In this document: piece after piece, positions 22,673 through 34,579 of the stretch | Layout of the letters: each line of letters starts with the position of its first letter | Numbering within the stretch: the first letter of the stretch is position 1 | Assembly (NCBI GenBank): GCA_001466705.2 | Contig: LATX02000230.1 | Span: 124,001-188,000 of the forward strand | DNA length: 64,000 bases | Reading direction: 5' to 3' | Source of the DNA: Moniliophthora roreri | Taxonomy: Eukaryota; Basidiomycota; Agaricomycetes; Agaricales; Marasmiaceae | Position numbers and translations under genes: made by a program | The notes under the pieces: generated by a model | What the model saw: only the letters and a program-made list of their open reading frames with translations | The model's database searches: none | Told to the model about the DNA's origin: nothing

Positions 22673-23492
22673 TATTCAGAGCGCCATGCGGGTGGGCGAG
22701 ATGGTGGTGGTAAGAATACAAGGTGCGTCGTGGGAAACACGAGTGTCACCTCCGGATCTTTAGTAGTAGCATCAGTGCATCGCAGCCATGTCATACACTT
22801 GATGTGGTGTCGGTGCTCAGTTCGCAGTGGGTGCATCATATTTTACATCCCTTTCGAGGCGTAAAAACTAATCTTCCTTCTCAGGTCGCTAGGGCGAACA
22901 CTGAACGCGTGCATGGATCCCCCAAGCCTACTTCAGAAGCACCCGTCATTATTCAGATGCCCAGTAGATCGTCTCATGGCATAATGTTGAATTGCCGTGT
23001 CGCGCTTCCGGCTGTGCCATCCCTTAGGAAGAATTTTGCATCATTGTCCCATTACTAGTGTCGCTCGGAGCACTAATCCTGTAATAAGTATGTTCTATCT
23101 CGTGTGTCTGGGTCGTCCCACCTTATCACTCACCAGTTTCTGCACGATTAGGGGTTCATGCCGTTTGGCCGAGTTAGATAATACTACGTTGAACACAGGA
23201 AAAGAGAAACGATAGCTGGGCCCAGGTGAGGCTTATACCGTGCTTCAACTTGCCATCGAGGCATATATCAATGACACACCGTGTACTTCCGAGGTCAGAG
23301 GTCACCGCTCTGCGACTACCATGAACAACTACTTTCACTCTGCAAGAATTGTCATCGAGGGCTCAAGCATCCACCTGGGCTCAGGAGTTCTGAATAATAA
23401 GGATCGAATGCTGCCTAAGTATCCATCTCTGAAGTAATTAAGGAATGTAATTAGGGCGCATCAGTATTCACAGCCACGACAACCCAAACCCC
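22673..23492. other. Intergenic, no gene seen
   Basis: Contains the 5' flank of the minus-strand gene ending at 20598 and the 3' flank of the DUF6535 gene. No domain-bearing ORF was found. Confidence 0.4.
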
Positions 23493-25901
23493 TTATCTGC
23501 TTCCAAGTCCTTGACACGTCGGACAGTGACATCCTTGACATGTTGGACAGTTAAGGTGCGTGTCGGAATGTGTTGTATACATTGGAGGACTGTTATGATT
23601 GTCGATTTGCGTGGTCTTGACAACGCTTTGATACTCGATATCGTCCTGACCTGGCGGAGTTGCAAGCAATCTGTTGTCCTCGGAGGCCTCTAAAAGCCTT
23701 AGGCTGGTGGTCGTTCCGGCCTCCAGATCACGATAATGGATATCGCGCCAATTTAAGTTGGAACCATAGACGGCAGTGCTTTGCACTATCGCGCCTATAT
23801 CGGAAGGGTCGATCGGGGAAAAGTAGTCATCGGGGAGATTCCCTACTTCTTTGGCTCTCTGCTTTGCTTGTTCCCATTCCACCATTAAGCCCCGACGATT
23901 CTCATGGTCTCGTCGATTTGCAGGTTTATACAGCACATGCAAAATTATCTGGGCGTTGATATAGTGAAGTAATTTCTGGCCTGTAGGTTTCTTCAGAATT
24001 TCTGAAGGAGTCTCACGACTACGATTAATGTGTTTCGCTAGCACCGAAATGAATGCTAATCGCTCGTCATTGGGCTCTTCTGGTCCTGGATAAGCCTTCC
24101 ATGACTCCATATACACCTCGACTAGTTCTAGGCCCCGACGTCGGATCACGTCACTGTCATCGGTCCATAGCATCTCTGCTAAATGGAATGGAAAGTAGAA
24201 ACGGAGGCCCGTCACCTTTTCAGGGAAAGCTTGTTGAAACCTGGAAAGTGATGTGAAAAGACCAGATGTCCCCGCTAGGTCAATATTATAGACTTGTTCC
24301 CGCCAGTAAGCCTGATAGTAGAGCAGTTGAATGCCCAAGTTGGAGTCGAGAAGCGTTTTGAACTTGGGTTGGCGAGATCGATATATATAGCAACTCGATC
24401 CGTGTCCAAATGATGCAGACGACCATCCGTTCAACGCATTTTCAACATCTGCCGATGAAATGTCCATCCACATACTGATTGGCCACAATCGAACGATAGC
24501 AGACATTGCAATAGTGGGCTGAATGGTACCCAAAATACTTTGCAGTGGAAGGATTATGGCAGGACTATCTTGAAATGTGCGTGTTGCCCAATCCAAGCCC
24601 GCTAATTCGTAGACCTTTATCAGACCTGGACTAACTGTCCAGAATGGGGTGGGATTCCTGTCGAATCGTCTGACCACTTGGAGGTCTATATCATGCCATC
24701 GAGGTACCTGAACATAACCAAAAACTTTTATACACTTGGCGAGCAACTTGCTCACCAGTGGCACGAGTTTGTCCATAACGCTGTAAAGTACCCACGCCTG
24801 CGGAGACTTGTAGGGACATATAAACCGCAGGTAGGGTACAGTGATATGCGTCGGCTGGGATACAGATAAGCGCTTGACCCGTGCATCAATGAACGCGCCG
24901 AAGAGCACCGTTAGAGCGGGAAGGATCATTGTGATCAGATACATCCCGGCGCTGACTCCAGCCGCGGTTGCAACGGCGATAAATGGAATGTGGTGAAGGG
25001 ACCTCAAAAGGTCAATGATTCCAGCAAAGAATAGCAGGAGAGCCACCTCGAGAAGGATCGGCAGCAACGCCAATAGTGACGGAACACCCCAAATCTCGAG
25101 ACTTTTGTTCCGCATGTACCGAAGACCAAGCGCTTCGGCTGAGGAGCTCGTTGGCACGATCCGCCTGTGCTCTCGAAGCCATTGCTTGCTGAGAAGGGCG
25201 AATAAGCCGGAGCTGAGGCTGAGAATGAGGCTGAGGAACCAAAACGTATTAACACGGATTGACAAGTCGTCAGCTTTGAATGTCGAAGACGATACGTCAT
25301 CGAGAGGCGTGCTCGAATTGCTGAGCTGGTTTGAAATCTGAGTGAGGAGTACCACTGTAGCGTCTCCTGGATCTTCACCGAGCCATCGGTACGATTCAAC
25401 TGTAAATGCACTGACAACTGCTGAGAAAAGACCAGCCTGTGACAGTGGAGTTGAGTCTAATTGCGAGCAGTAAGATATGATAAAACGCACAAAAACCAAT
25501 AGCGTATCGATATCTTCCTTCCAGTTTTTTACCATCTCGTCGTCACAATCATTCACCGCCTTCATGAGCTTTTCCCAAGCTTCTGCAACATTTCCTGTTC
25601 TATTAATCCCATCCACAGGGTCCTAGACAGTCAATAAAAAATATGTCCCGGAGACCTGGTTGGTATCATATACCTCTATAGCTTGCGAAAATTTTTCATC
25701 CATAGGTGAGAGTGGTTCCTATATTCTGCTTGGTGACCTAGTATGCTCAAGACGGGAAATACGCACATCAGCAAACTTTCGTCGGCGCCTTCTAAGTTGT
25801 CTAAACCAAGCTCTTCCCGTAGTCCTTCTCGGTACCGTAGGTCTCAGATGGATCCTTGGAGGTGAAGCGCCTGCCTTCCGCCATTCCATGCCTTCGCACA
25901 A
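23493..25901 (-). CDS. DUF6535 membrane protein, 3 exons (~769 aa)
   Basis: Exons 25767-25901, 25674-25718 and 23493-25622 (introns of 48 and 51 bp) keep one frame; the upstream exon codes a basic stretch (FRQLRRRRRKFAD) and the 45-nt exon codes EPLSPMDEKFSQAIE. The main exon carries the DUF6535 hallmark: a Trp/Asp segment NWKEDIDTLLVFVRF, then GLFSAVVSAFTVESYRWL and helices NTFWFLSLILSLSSGLFALL, SLLALLPILLEVALLLFFAG and AGVSAGMYLITMILPALTVL, about four to five helices in the first 290 residues. The remaining ~450 residues are soluble, with a cysteine-rich end holding two CPTCQG repeats. The family is expanded in Agaricomycetes and its role is unknown. It could start at the inner ATG 25889 instead of 25901. 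Confidence 0.75.
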
Positions 25902-28355
25902 TAACTGAGATAGAGCAGGTTAAGAGAAAGATGGGCGAGTATTCGATGTCAACAGCTTTGCGACTGTCAGACTTATAACGTCCAATCAGTACCTATGGTG
26001 ATGGTCTACTGTTCGGCGGCCACTGCACCTTGACTGTACCTACCGCACCTTTGGTTCCCACCCAGAACGTCATATCTGATGGACCAGAAGGGGGACACCG
26101 GTCCATCAGACTTGACGTTAAATTTTTTTCCTGGCCGCACGCGGAAACCACCCTCGCGTATCTCAAATAATTTCGATACTTTCCGTCCACTCACCAAGTC
26201 ATCGAGTCCTCGCTCAAGTCCCTCTTGCTGATTGACTCGGCACTCCCCGCAATGCCGGTTTCGTCACCTTTCCGTTTTCGTCGCCGTCACCGCGTCGGTC
26301 TCCCGAACATCAACATCACAAATATTCATCAACAGGCGCCTCTTGACATCAAACCACCATCATCTCACGCCCTGTGCCCAGCTATACCCGTTTCCCTTTC
26401 CGGAATTATCGCCGGAATGCCAGCGGAGAAGTTTGTTCCCCATCTAATGTTATAGGTGCAATTCTCATACATCTGTCACTCATAATTTTCTAAAACCTAG
26501 AAACCTAATATCTGTGTTGCAGCTGCATTCCTCTCAGAGCAGACTGGTACCTGGGGGTAAGCTCTCTGAACTCTCCGAACCTTTCCCCACCCGTTTGATG
26601 TGCCCTCCCTTATGGGGATTCATATTGTACTCACCTGGTTTCCTTCCGGCCTCCGTAGAGCTTGCTATGCAGGCGTAGATGATTTGAATCAACCGGAAAT
26701 GACACTATGCCAGGTAAGCCGTGATTGACCTACCGTGGTCCGAAACTGATCATCTGTCGCTCATTTCAGAACCTTAACCTCTCATAATATCGAGCTCGAC
26801 AAGCTTGCTAGTTGAGCACCCTCTTGGTGACTCACATATGGTATGTCACAGCATAGGGAACTAGCCAGTCAAACACCGATGTCAGCAGATGGAATCACGA
26901 AAATTCCATGGTACCTGGCAACTACTATAAAGGTTTTATTGATAACTCATAAATGGTGGTGTGTTCCAGCCTCATTCAATTGTTTACTGCATACTGACCC
27001 AATCCTTCTTCAGGCAGTATAGGACATGGTGAATTTACACCCAAACATCACTGCAGATGGTCCCAAAGGGCTAAACTCAGGTGTAAATTTCACCAAAGGT
27101 ACGTACAAAAACTGTTGGGACTGTTACACATGGGCAAACGGTATGTAAAGTGAGTCTTATTGCAATGACTCGACTCTCACTGGAGTCAACAGCTTCAATT
27201 CAGTGTGTGAGCAGTTCTTTATGACCGTCACACTTGCCATGCCCCGCATTGGTGTGGACCTCGATCTGGGTGGTTCACCTGGTCACGCCAGACACAGCTG
27301 TGATGATCGGGTCTATATCCCGCGTCGCAGCGCTACTTCTCACTCAGATACAGGGTATGTGTCTTCTTTTCACCCATTTCGTCATGTTCTGGGATGCACT
27401 TGCACACTTCAACCAAGGAATAGTTTGGATCACAAAACCTGGTGTATTTATTTCCTCTATAGTAGTCNTAGCATCAATAAATCCCAAGGGCTTCTTATGT
27501 AGAATATATGTTAGTTGAAAAGGTAAGACTTTTCAGTGCCACAGTTGGGCATTCGTATTGACTATAGGGATCTACAAATAGCAAGCTCTTGAAATAGCCT
27601 CGTGTTACTCTTGGTGCGAGCACCACTAGGACCGCTCAGAAGTGGTGAACACTGCTTAAATATGTTCATAATAATCTTCTTGTGCAGCTGTAAGCTATCC
27701 GGAGCAACAGAAGTCAAGTGGGAGTCAAAATATTCACCATGGTGATGTGTGGTGATTCAGCATGGTGATGAACTCATTCGACATGGTAGTGTTTGCTCCT
27801 CATAGTAAACTATATTCTGATTGCTCATTAGATTTCTCAGTGCTCTTGATGACATGCCATGTGTTGGGAATTCAAGGTAGAGCAAGACGAGTACTACCTT
27901 TGCACAATGACCGTGGTGATCACAATATTGGTGTTCTGGTTTGACTGGTTATACACCATACACTATTTCAACATTGTAGATTCCTGACTGGGCATGTATA
28001 AGAACTGAATAGTGTTGAAGACAAAATCTCTGTGCTCCATTGGAATGCAGAGGTTGCATGGTGAGCACATTGATGCCTACTTACCAAGTTGATCACCTCA
28101 TCAAATTCAGTTGAACCTCAAGCACTCTTGGATTATCATTATGAATATCATGAAATTCTGTATTTCCTTGCTACTACAGTTACATGCTCTTGACAAGTCG
28201 TGATAGGTTGTGTCAGTCAATACCATCCTTCCACCATATTTCGCCTTTCAATTTTGCAATGGTTCCAGCTGGCAAGGAATGACTGGGTGAATCAAATAAG
28301 CAATCCCTCTCAAGTGATTTTCAAGGCACACACCTTTCAATCTGTCTGCTCTGCC

Positions 28356-28360
28356 TGCAG
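28356..28360. repeat. Target-site duplication TGCAG of the gypsy element
   Basis: TGCAG precedes the LTR at 28361 and is repeated at 36487-36491 after the other LTR. The empty site is present in the TIR element copies at about 3770 and 37385 (CTGCCTGCAGTGTGAAG). Five bp is the usual gypsy duplication. Confidence 0.9.
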
Positions 28361-28826
28361 TGTTATGTTACTTGCATAGCAACATCAACCCAACCACTCT
28401 AGCGAAGTGTCACCTCTGTTCAAGTAGTTGTTCAAGTTCAAGTTTGAGTTTGTTCAGCAGTTGCTGAAGTTCAGAAGTCCTTCAATTGTTGCGTTGACAC
28501 AAGCTAGTATTAACCAGGTCAAGCTGGAGACTCTGAGTCTCAGCTTGAGTGCTTAAATATGTTACAACCATTCTAGTACTACATACGTAAAAGCAGTAAG
28601 TCTGGTATTTAGTGAGAATTCCCAAGTCTGTCGGGATATGAGTAATACAAGGGGATAAGCAAAAGGGGACAGGGAAGGTGTATGAGTCCGATGACAAGAG
28701 AAGCATGTGGAGGAGAAGAAGAAGAAGAAGAGAAGAAGAAGGGGACTGGGAAGGTGTACGAGTCCGATGGAGTGGGAAGCATAGAAAGAAGAAAGGAAAT
28801 GTAATGAGAAGAAAAGAAACGTAACA
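28361..28826 (-). repeat. 3' LTR of the gypsy element (466 bp)
   Basis: Same length as 36021-36486. The two differ at ten sites, all explained by a lost CpG in one or both copies (TpG or CpA). Purine-rich GAAGAAGAAG tracts and two copies of a GTGTA(T/C)GAGTCCGATG motif lie near the U3 end. Confidence 0.92.
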
Positions 28827-28840
28827 TTACCCCCTCAACA
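28827..28840 (-). promoter_or_regulatory. Polypurine tract (plus-strand primer)
   Basis: In element sense the bases next to the 3' LTR are TGTTGAGGGGGTAA, a G-rich purine run directly abutting the LTR start TGTTA, where a PPT is expected. Confidence 0.65.
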
Positions 28841-28866
28841 AGGGGCAAACTCTGCATTGTCTGTAC

Positions 28867-30294
28867 CTACGACTCTCCATCTCCATACAGCTCTGTGTCA
28901 TAATCGTACGACATATCCGGCATCTCATCTACCATTCCCAACCTTGGTGTTGCCAGGACATCGAAAGTCAGCTGCCATCCCATAGCCTCTTGTTCTTCAA
29001 CAGAGAGTAACCTCGCCTTTTGGGGATCTGCCCCCACGAACAACAGCTGAGCGTCTCTATCGTATGCTTCTGTCAGAGCCTCAGCATTCTCCTCTGAGAT
29101 TTTCGTAGGGCTCATCGTCATAACAGCAATCATCCGACATAGTGTCTGTGCCTGAATCAGACCCTTGGTGCGCAATGTGGCGAGACCTTCGTTGCTCAGG
29201 GCAGTGGCTAGATGTATGTCCAGGTTGAGTTTTGAAGCATTGGTGGCACATGTACTGTGGGCAATATCGGGCGAAATGGCGTTCCAGTCTGCACAAAGGG
29301 CAGAGATGTGGTCTACAAGCTGCATCATCGGGGTTGGGGCCAGAGTCAGATTTCTCAAGCTGGGCATCGGTGGGTCGTCGTTGTTTTCGGGGATTTGATT
29401 CTCCTGTTCCTCATCCTCGACCACGTCCTCTGACTCCCTGGGAATGACCTCCCCTCCAACCACGGGAATATGTTCTACCTTCCAGTGGAACTGAGGCTTC
29501 AGGCGTCTGAAGACTTTGGGGGTCAACGGTGGTCGGAGATCCAGGTTGGGGTGATCTGGCAGAGTCGACTGACTCGATCTTAGGCTTGATGTCAGGATCG
29601 GGAGTGGGGTCAGGATAAATGAGGGTGTCGTTAGGTTCGGGGGAGGAATGGGCAATGGTGGGGAGTTGTGTTTCGTCGACCAAGGGTTCGGAAGTGAGTC
29701 GGGAGACGAGACTCCGAGTGTCATTGATGTTGGGACGGGGATACCCGTTCCCATCAGTTTGTCGTCCGAGTTGGTCGAGGAGGCTGAAGGAGAGGGGATC
29801 AGGGTATTCTGACATCGCCCTGGGATTGTAACGGGACCTGTGAGCCCCAACTGATAGTTACAGGCATACATCACCTGGTTTGCAATCTCGAGACTGCAGC
29901 TTTCAACGATTCTTTCGAAAAGCTTTCGTTGGGTCCTGAGGAAAAACAGGCTTTTGACACAGGGTTCCAGTCTGTTGTGCTGATCAGCGGCAGCTCAGAT
30001 TCGATCGTCATACTGTTCGGAATTAAAGAGGTGTAAGAGTTGGGAGGGATTGGGCTTGAGACCATTCGGGTAGGTAATGTTTTCTCCGTATTGTCCTTCC
30101 CCCAACACAGTAGGAACAGGGCTCGGGACTCGGGCTGACTGGCTGCTAGAAGCAGAAGAGGAAGAGGCAGCAGCGGTTGCATTGGACATGGCTATTCTGG
30201 AGTGGGAATGGGGTCTCTGGGCTTTATCCAATATCTTTTTATATAACCTTTGAGGAGGTCTAGACAGTTTGCCATTCCCTCCATTCGGATCCAT
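28867..30294 (-). pseudogene. Extra 3' ORFs of the gypsy element; one with a double zinc knuckle
   Basis: Two overlapping frames follow pol. Frame 1 starts at ATG 30294, overlapping the pol stop as TGATG. It reads MDPNGGNGKLSRPPQ...PSQLLHLFNSEQYDDRI, meets a TGA at 29995-29997 and continues QHNRLEPCVKSLFFLRTQRK.. to VMYACNYQLG. Frame 2 starts at ATG 29815 (MSEYPDPLSFSLLDQLG), is Pro/Ser-rich, reaches an RGG-like GRGRG, is cut by TGA 29411-29413, then gives CPLCRLERHFARYC (CX2CX4HX4C) and CHQCFKTQPGHTSSHC, ending at 29081. Similar knuckle proteins accompany agaric gypsy elements. A third-ORF RNA-binding role is inference. Frame 1 stays open to 28867 beneath frame 2; that part is probably a shadow. 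Confidence 0.55.
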
Positions 30295-33200
30295 CAGTTA
30301 TGGGACGAGTCGTACCCAGTGTATGAAACTAAAAATTCCTGTGGTTGTTTCTTTGGTCTATGTCCTACAACTGCCTCCACTTCATATTCTTCGAATCCTT
30401 CTATTAGATCCAGGGGTGGTTCCATAAAGCTCAGTCCATGGGCTTCAGTTTCTTTAAATGGTGACAGAAGGGCTGCGTGGAAAACGGGGTGAATTTTCCA
30501 TTGATGTGGTAGATCTAGCCTGTATGTCACCGGTCCTAGCACCTCAATGATTTCAAATGGCCCTTCTCTCTTGGGAGCTAGCTTCTTCGATGGGTATCCC
30601 ATGGCCAGATTCTTTGCTTCCAACCAAACTCTCTGTCCTTCTTGAAATGTATCCAATTTCTGTTCTTCTCTTCATATCATCCGTTGTCTTGCCAGCTCTA
30701 GCAGGCTTGTAGTTTCTTCCCTAACCCTTTTTAATTCCTGAAGTTGTTCTTCTACTGAGGGGATCGTCATTCTTTCAAATATTGTTGGGAGCAGACGAGG
30801 GTGATATCCCATCATCATGAAGAATGGAGATTTCTTGAGAACAGAGTGAGTTCAGTTGTTGTGTGCGAACTCCACTAAAGGGAGGTATTCCTTCCATCGG
30901 GTCTGTTCCTTTGAGCAGAACGCCCTAAGGTAAACTTCAATTTCTTGATTTACTCGTTCAGTTTCTCCATCAGTCTGTGGGTGAAATGCCGTGCTCATTG
31001 AGTGCTTGATGGACAATTGTCTTCCCATTTCCTGAAACACTTCTGTGGCAAATCTAGGGTCTCGATCTGAGATGATGTGATCCGGTAATCCAAATCTTTT
31101 GTAGAGATGTTGAATTAATAATTCTGCTATCTTTGTGGCGTCCGTTGTTTTGGTGCATGGAGTAAAAATTACCCCCTTCATAGATGAGTGGTCCACCACG
31201 ACTAGAATAGAATCCATTCCATCACATTCAGGTAGGTCTGTGATAAGATCCATCATGCAGACCTGGAAGGGGAATGAATTTGGTGTCAGTTGTAAGGGTT
31301 GTATAGGTGTCTTTGTGGGATGAGTATTGATTTTCGATTGTTGGCATACAACACAACCATCAACAAAGGATCTGATAAATTTGGCCATGCCCGGCCACCA
31401 AAAGTCCCTTTGTACCTGTTCGATGGTGTTCCATTGTCCTGGATGTCCTACACCTGGTGTTTCGTGTATGGCTTGTACCACATGTCGGTGGAGATTAATG
31501 TCGTTCAGGACGTAAATTCGGTTTTGAAAGAAGAGTAATCCTCCCTCAATTTTCCAATCTGATAGTGTGGATTTGATTGGCGGCATGCCTTGTTGCAACA
31601 ACTGTTCCAAGGCCGACTTGTGAAAGTCATCTGGGCCCAATCGTTCTATAATGTCTTCTTTCATTCCTAGATCAATTCCTTTGATGAATAATCGGTCTGG
31701 CAGTACAACAGTGTCCTCGTTATCATTGTCCACATCATCTTGTTCATTACTCCGCCGTGACAGGGCATCAGCCTGAGTAATTGACTTTCCCAGAATGTGG
31801 ACTAGTCCTAGATTGAACTCCGATAAGAAAAGGCTCCACCTGGCTTGTCGCCTGTTCAGCTTCTGTGCCATATGGAAATACGTCAGATTCTTATGGTCCG
31901 ACAGAATCACAACCTTGAATTTTCCTCCCATTAGATAGTGTCGCCATTCCATCAATGCCTGATAAATTGCTAGAAGTTCACGATTGTAGATCTCATAGTT
32001 CCGTTCCATAGGTGACAGGGATTTCAAAAGATAGCCACATGGGTGCCACTCGCCGTCTGCCCCCTTCTGTCGGAGAACAGTGCCTGTGGCCCACTTAGAA
32101 GTGTCTGCTTCTATAACGAAGGGTTTATCAACATCCAGCATGACTAGTATTGGTTCTGAAAGGAATTTCACCTTGAGGAGATCAAAGGCTATTTGACATT
32201 CCTTTGTCTATTCAAATTTCCAATTTTTCTGTAGTAGGTCATTCATCGGTCTTGTCAATTGCACGTACTTTCCTATGAACTTCCTGTAAAAGTTCCCGAA
32301 TCCTAAGAATGCGCGTACTCCTTTCACCGTTTGTGGCAGTTCCCATTCAGCTATTCCCGCTAGCTTCACAGGATCCATGGTGATGTAACTGGGTCTGATG
32401 ACCATTCCCAGAAATACTACTTCCGTTACATCAAACTCACATTTCTCCGGTTTGAGGAACAGATCATGTTTTTTGAGATGACGCATTAACCGTTCTGTTC
32501 ATTCTCTATGTTCGGTTTGATCTTTGGAGAAGAGAAGGATGTTGTCCATATATACTACACACCATCCTTCATTGATGAAGTCGGAAAGGATATCATTTAT
32601 GAAAGCCTGAAAGGTGGCTGGGGAGTTGCTTAGTCCAAAGAACATGACCGTTGGTTTGAAAAGCCCTCTGTTGGTTTTAAAGGCAGCTTTCCATTGGTCC
32701 CCGTCCTTTATCCTGACATTGTTATAACCATTTCGAAGATCGAGCTTCGTAAACATTGTCGCTCCTTTTAGTTTGTCGAGAAGTTCCGAAATTAATGGCA
32801 GAGGGTAGGTGTTCTTTACCGTTCCCTTGTTGAGTTCCCTGTAGTCCTGAGTTGGTCATAACACTCCCTTCTCTTTCTTTGCCACAAAGAAGAAAGGAGA
32901 TGCCATCAGCGATTTTAACTTGCGAATGTACCCTTTTCGTAAGTTTTCTTCAAGGAATTTGTCTTGTTCTGTCTGTTCTGCAGAGCTCAGTGGGTACAGT
33001 TTACAATTCCTCAGCATGAAATCTGGTTTGAGGTCTATCATGTGATCGTAAGTTTGGGTAGGTGGGAACCATTCGGCTTTCCCTTTCTCGAAGTGATCTT
33101 GATATCCCAGCAGATACTTGGGGACGAGTTCATCAATGTCCTTCTTCACTGTCTGTTGTAGATGAGCCATTTCCTGAGAAGCGGTGATTTTTGCTCCTAT

Positions 33201-33674
33201 GAGGATTTCTGACTCAGTATTGTCCAGGATCCCTCTGAATCTCTTGATCTGGATTCTCCTTTGTGGCGGAAACTGGATTTCTCCTGTTTCCCAATCGATT
33301 TTAGGATTGTGATATCGTAACTATAGGAGTCCCAGAATCATTTCTTTGTCTCCTATACCCGATATTATGAAGTTCTCTCTGAACTCCTTTCCAGCAATCT
33401 GAAATTCCAACTCCACCATGTGTGTTATCCAAGCTGTTTTGTTGGCTGTTCCATCCACATTGAAAATCTTAATCTTTTCTGGCAGTTGGATCCATTTCCT
33501 TCCCAACGTTCGTGCTAACCCAGTGCTTATGAATTGTCCTCCTGCTCCCGAATCCAGTAACACTTTTGTTTTGATGATTTTCATTCCCACCTTGTACTGG
33601 AGAGGAATATGCATAGAATTTTGGTCCATCTTAGCTAGTACAAAGTGTGAGATAGTTATCAGCGGTGGAGACAT
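30294..33674 (-). pseudogene. Pol polyprotein: protease, RT, RNase H, integrase, chromodomain (inactivated)
   Basis: One frame runs from protease to chromodomain. Protease has LLDSGAGGQF (retropepsin DSG). RT has [10 protein letters not shown] and [11 protein letters not shown], but the catalytic box is VVYMDNILL instead of YMDD. RNase H has EADTSKWATG, LSDHKNL and QADALSRR. Integrase has the H-H-C-C finger (ETPGVGHPG, CVVCQQSK), the DDE core (MMDLI, ISDRDPRF, DGETERVNQE) and the GPF module; the chromodomain ends at GYDSSHN. In-frame stops: TAG 33321-33323, TGA 32856-32858, TGA 32499-32501, TAG 32208-32210, TGA 30852-30854, TGA 30672-30674, TGA 30294-30296. The protein resumes correctly after each. 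Confidence 0.9.
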
Positions 33675-34386
33675 CGTCCTCTTCCACCACTTTAAAAACC
33701 CTCTTGCTCCATCAGATCGATAAGGAGGTTCTTCTCTTCTTCCATCTGGTCATTTACTAAGGCCCTGATCTTAGCAAATCTTTCTTCCTTTGAGAGCTTC
33801 TTTGGCTCTTCCTGCCTTTTTTTGTCCTTCTTTGGCATGTCCGGGCAGTCCTTGATGCGATGTCCATTCCTTCCGCATCTAAAGCACAACCCTTTCGCCA
33901 TATACTCCTTGCGATCAATGTCGACAATCTGTTTAATAGTGACATTCTCCTTCTTTCGAAAGTTCCTTTGAGGCTTCTTCCCTCCATGTTCTTCGTCCCA
34001 TGTCTTTCCATACTCCAACGCTTGTTTATAGCTTTTGTCAAACAGTATGGCAGCATTCATCCAGTCCTTGATCGTAGTAGGAGTGCCTTCCGGTCTTGTC
34101 ATGATTTTAAGCACCAAGCTTCTGGGCAACTCTTGTTTAAAAGCCACAATCTGCACAGCATCATTGTAACCTGTCTGTTTCATGAGATAGGCAAACTGAT
34201 ATGTGTATTCGTCTGCCCTCTCCTTCATCCTTAAGTCTTTGAGCTCCAACTGCACTTTCAGAGCTAGATCGAGAGGTTCAAAGGAAGTTCTGAAGTCATC
34301 CAAAAATTCTGCCCATGTAACCTTCTTGGCTTCTGGATCGAATGCGAGTAGAAGATCGCTTTTGTCGTTCTTCCAAAACTCTCCCA
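33500..34386. repeat. 887-bp exact duplicate of 34388-35274 (assembly overlap)
   Basis: 33500-34386 and 34388-35274 correspond base for base as far as can be read and are separated only by N 34387. The left part stops in the middle of gag and the right part restarts in protease, which is what two overlapping contigs joined end to end would give. A biological tandem duplication with no divergence, ending exactly at an N, is much less likely. Confidence 0.88.
33695..33701 (-). promoter_or_regulatory. Programmed -1 frameshift heptamer GGGTTTT at the gag end
   Basis: In gag frame the last codons are GA[G GGT TTT] TAA: an X XXY YYZ slippery heptamer directly before the stop (33692-33694). Slipping -1 gives GGG TTT TTA AAG ... 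and stays open into the protease frame (MSPPLITISHF). The same site occurs at 34583-34589 in the duplicated block. Confidence 0.65.
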
Positions 34387-34579
34387 NTTCCCAACGTTCG
34401 TGCTAACCCAGTGCTTATGAATTGTCCTCCTGCTCCCGAATCCAGTAACACTTTTGTTTTGATGATTTTCATTCCCACCTTGTACTGGAGAGGAATATGC
34501 ATAGAATTTTGGTCCATCTTAGCTAGTACAAAGTGTGAGATAGTTATCAGCGGTGGAGACATCGTCCTCTTCCACCACT

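Noticed and set aside
28683..28745. GAAGAAGAAG tract as a CRISPR or satellite array
   Set aside because: It is a purine-rich microsatellite within the gypsy LTR, present identically in both LTRs.
28867..29874. 335-codon minus-strand ORF downstream of pol
   Set aside because: Most of it overlaps the frame that encodes the two zinc knuckles and the RGG-like segment. Only its first ~60 codons continue the upstream protein; the rest is best seen as a shadow frame, though both are open.
33692..34303. A second gag gene
   Set aside because: It is an exact copy of the corresponding part of 34580-35908 and ends at N 34387; an assembly overlap explains it.
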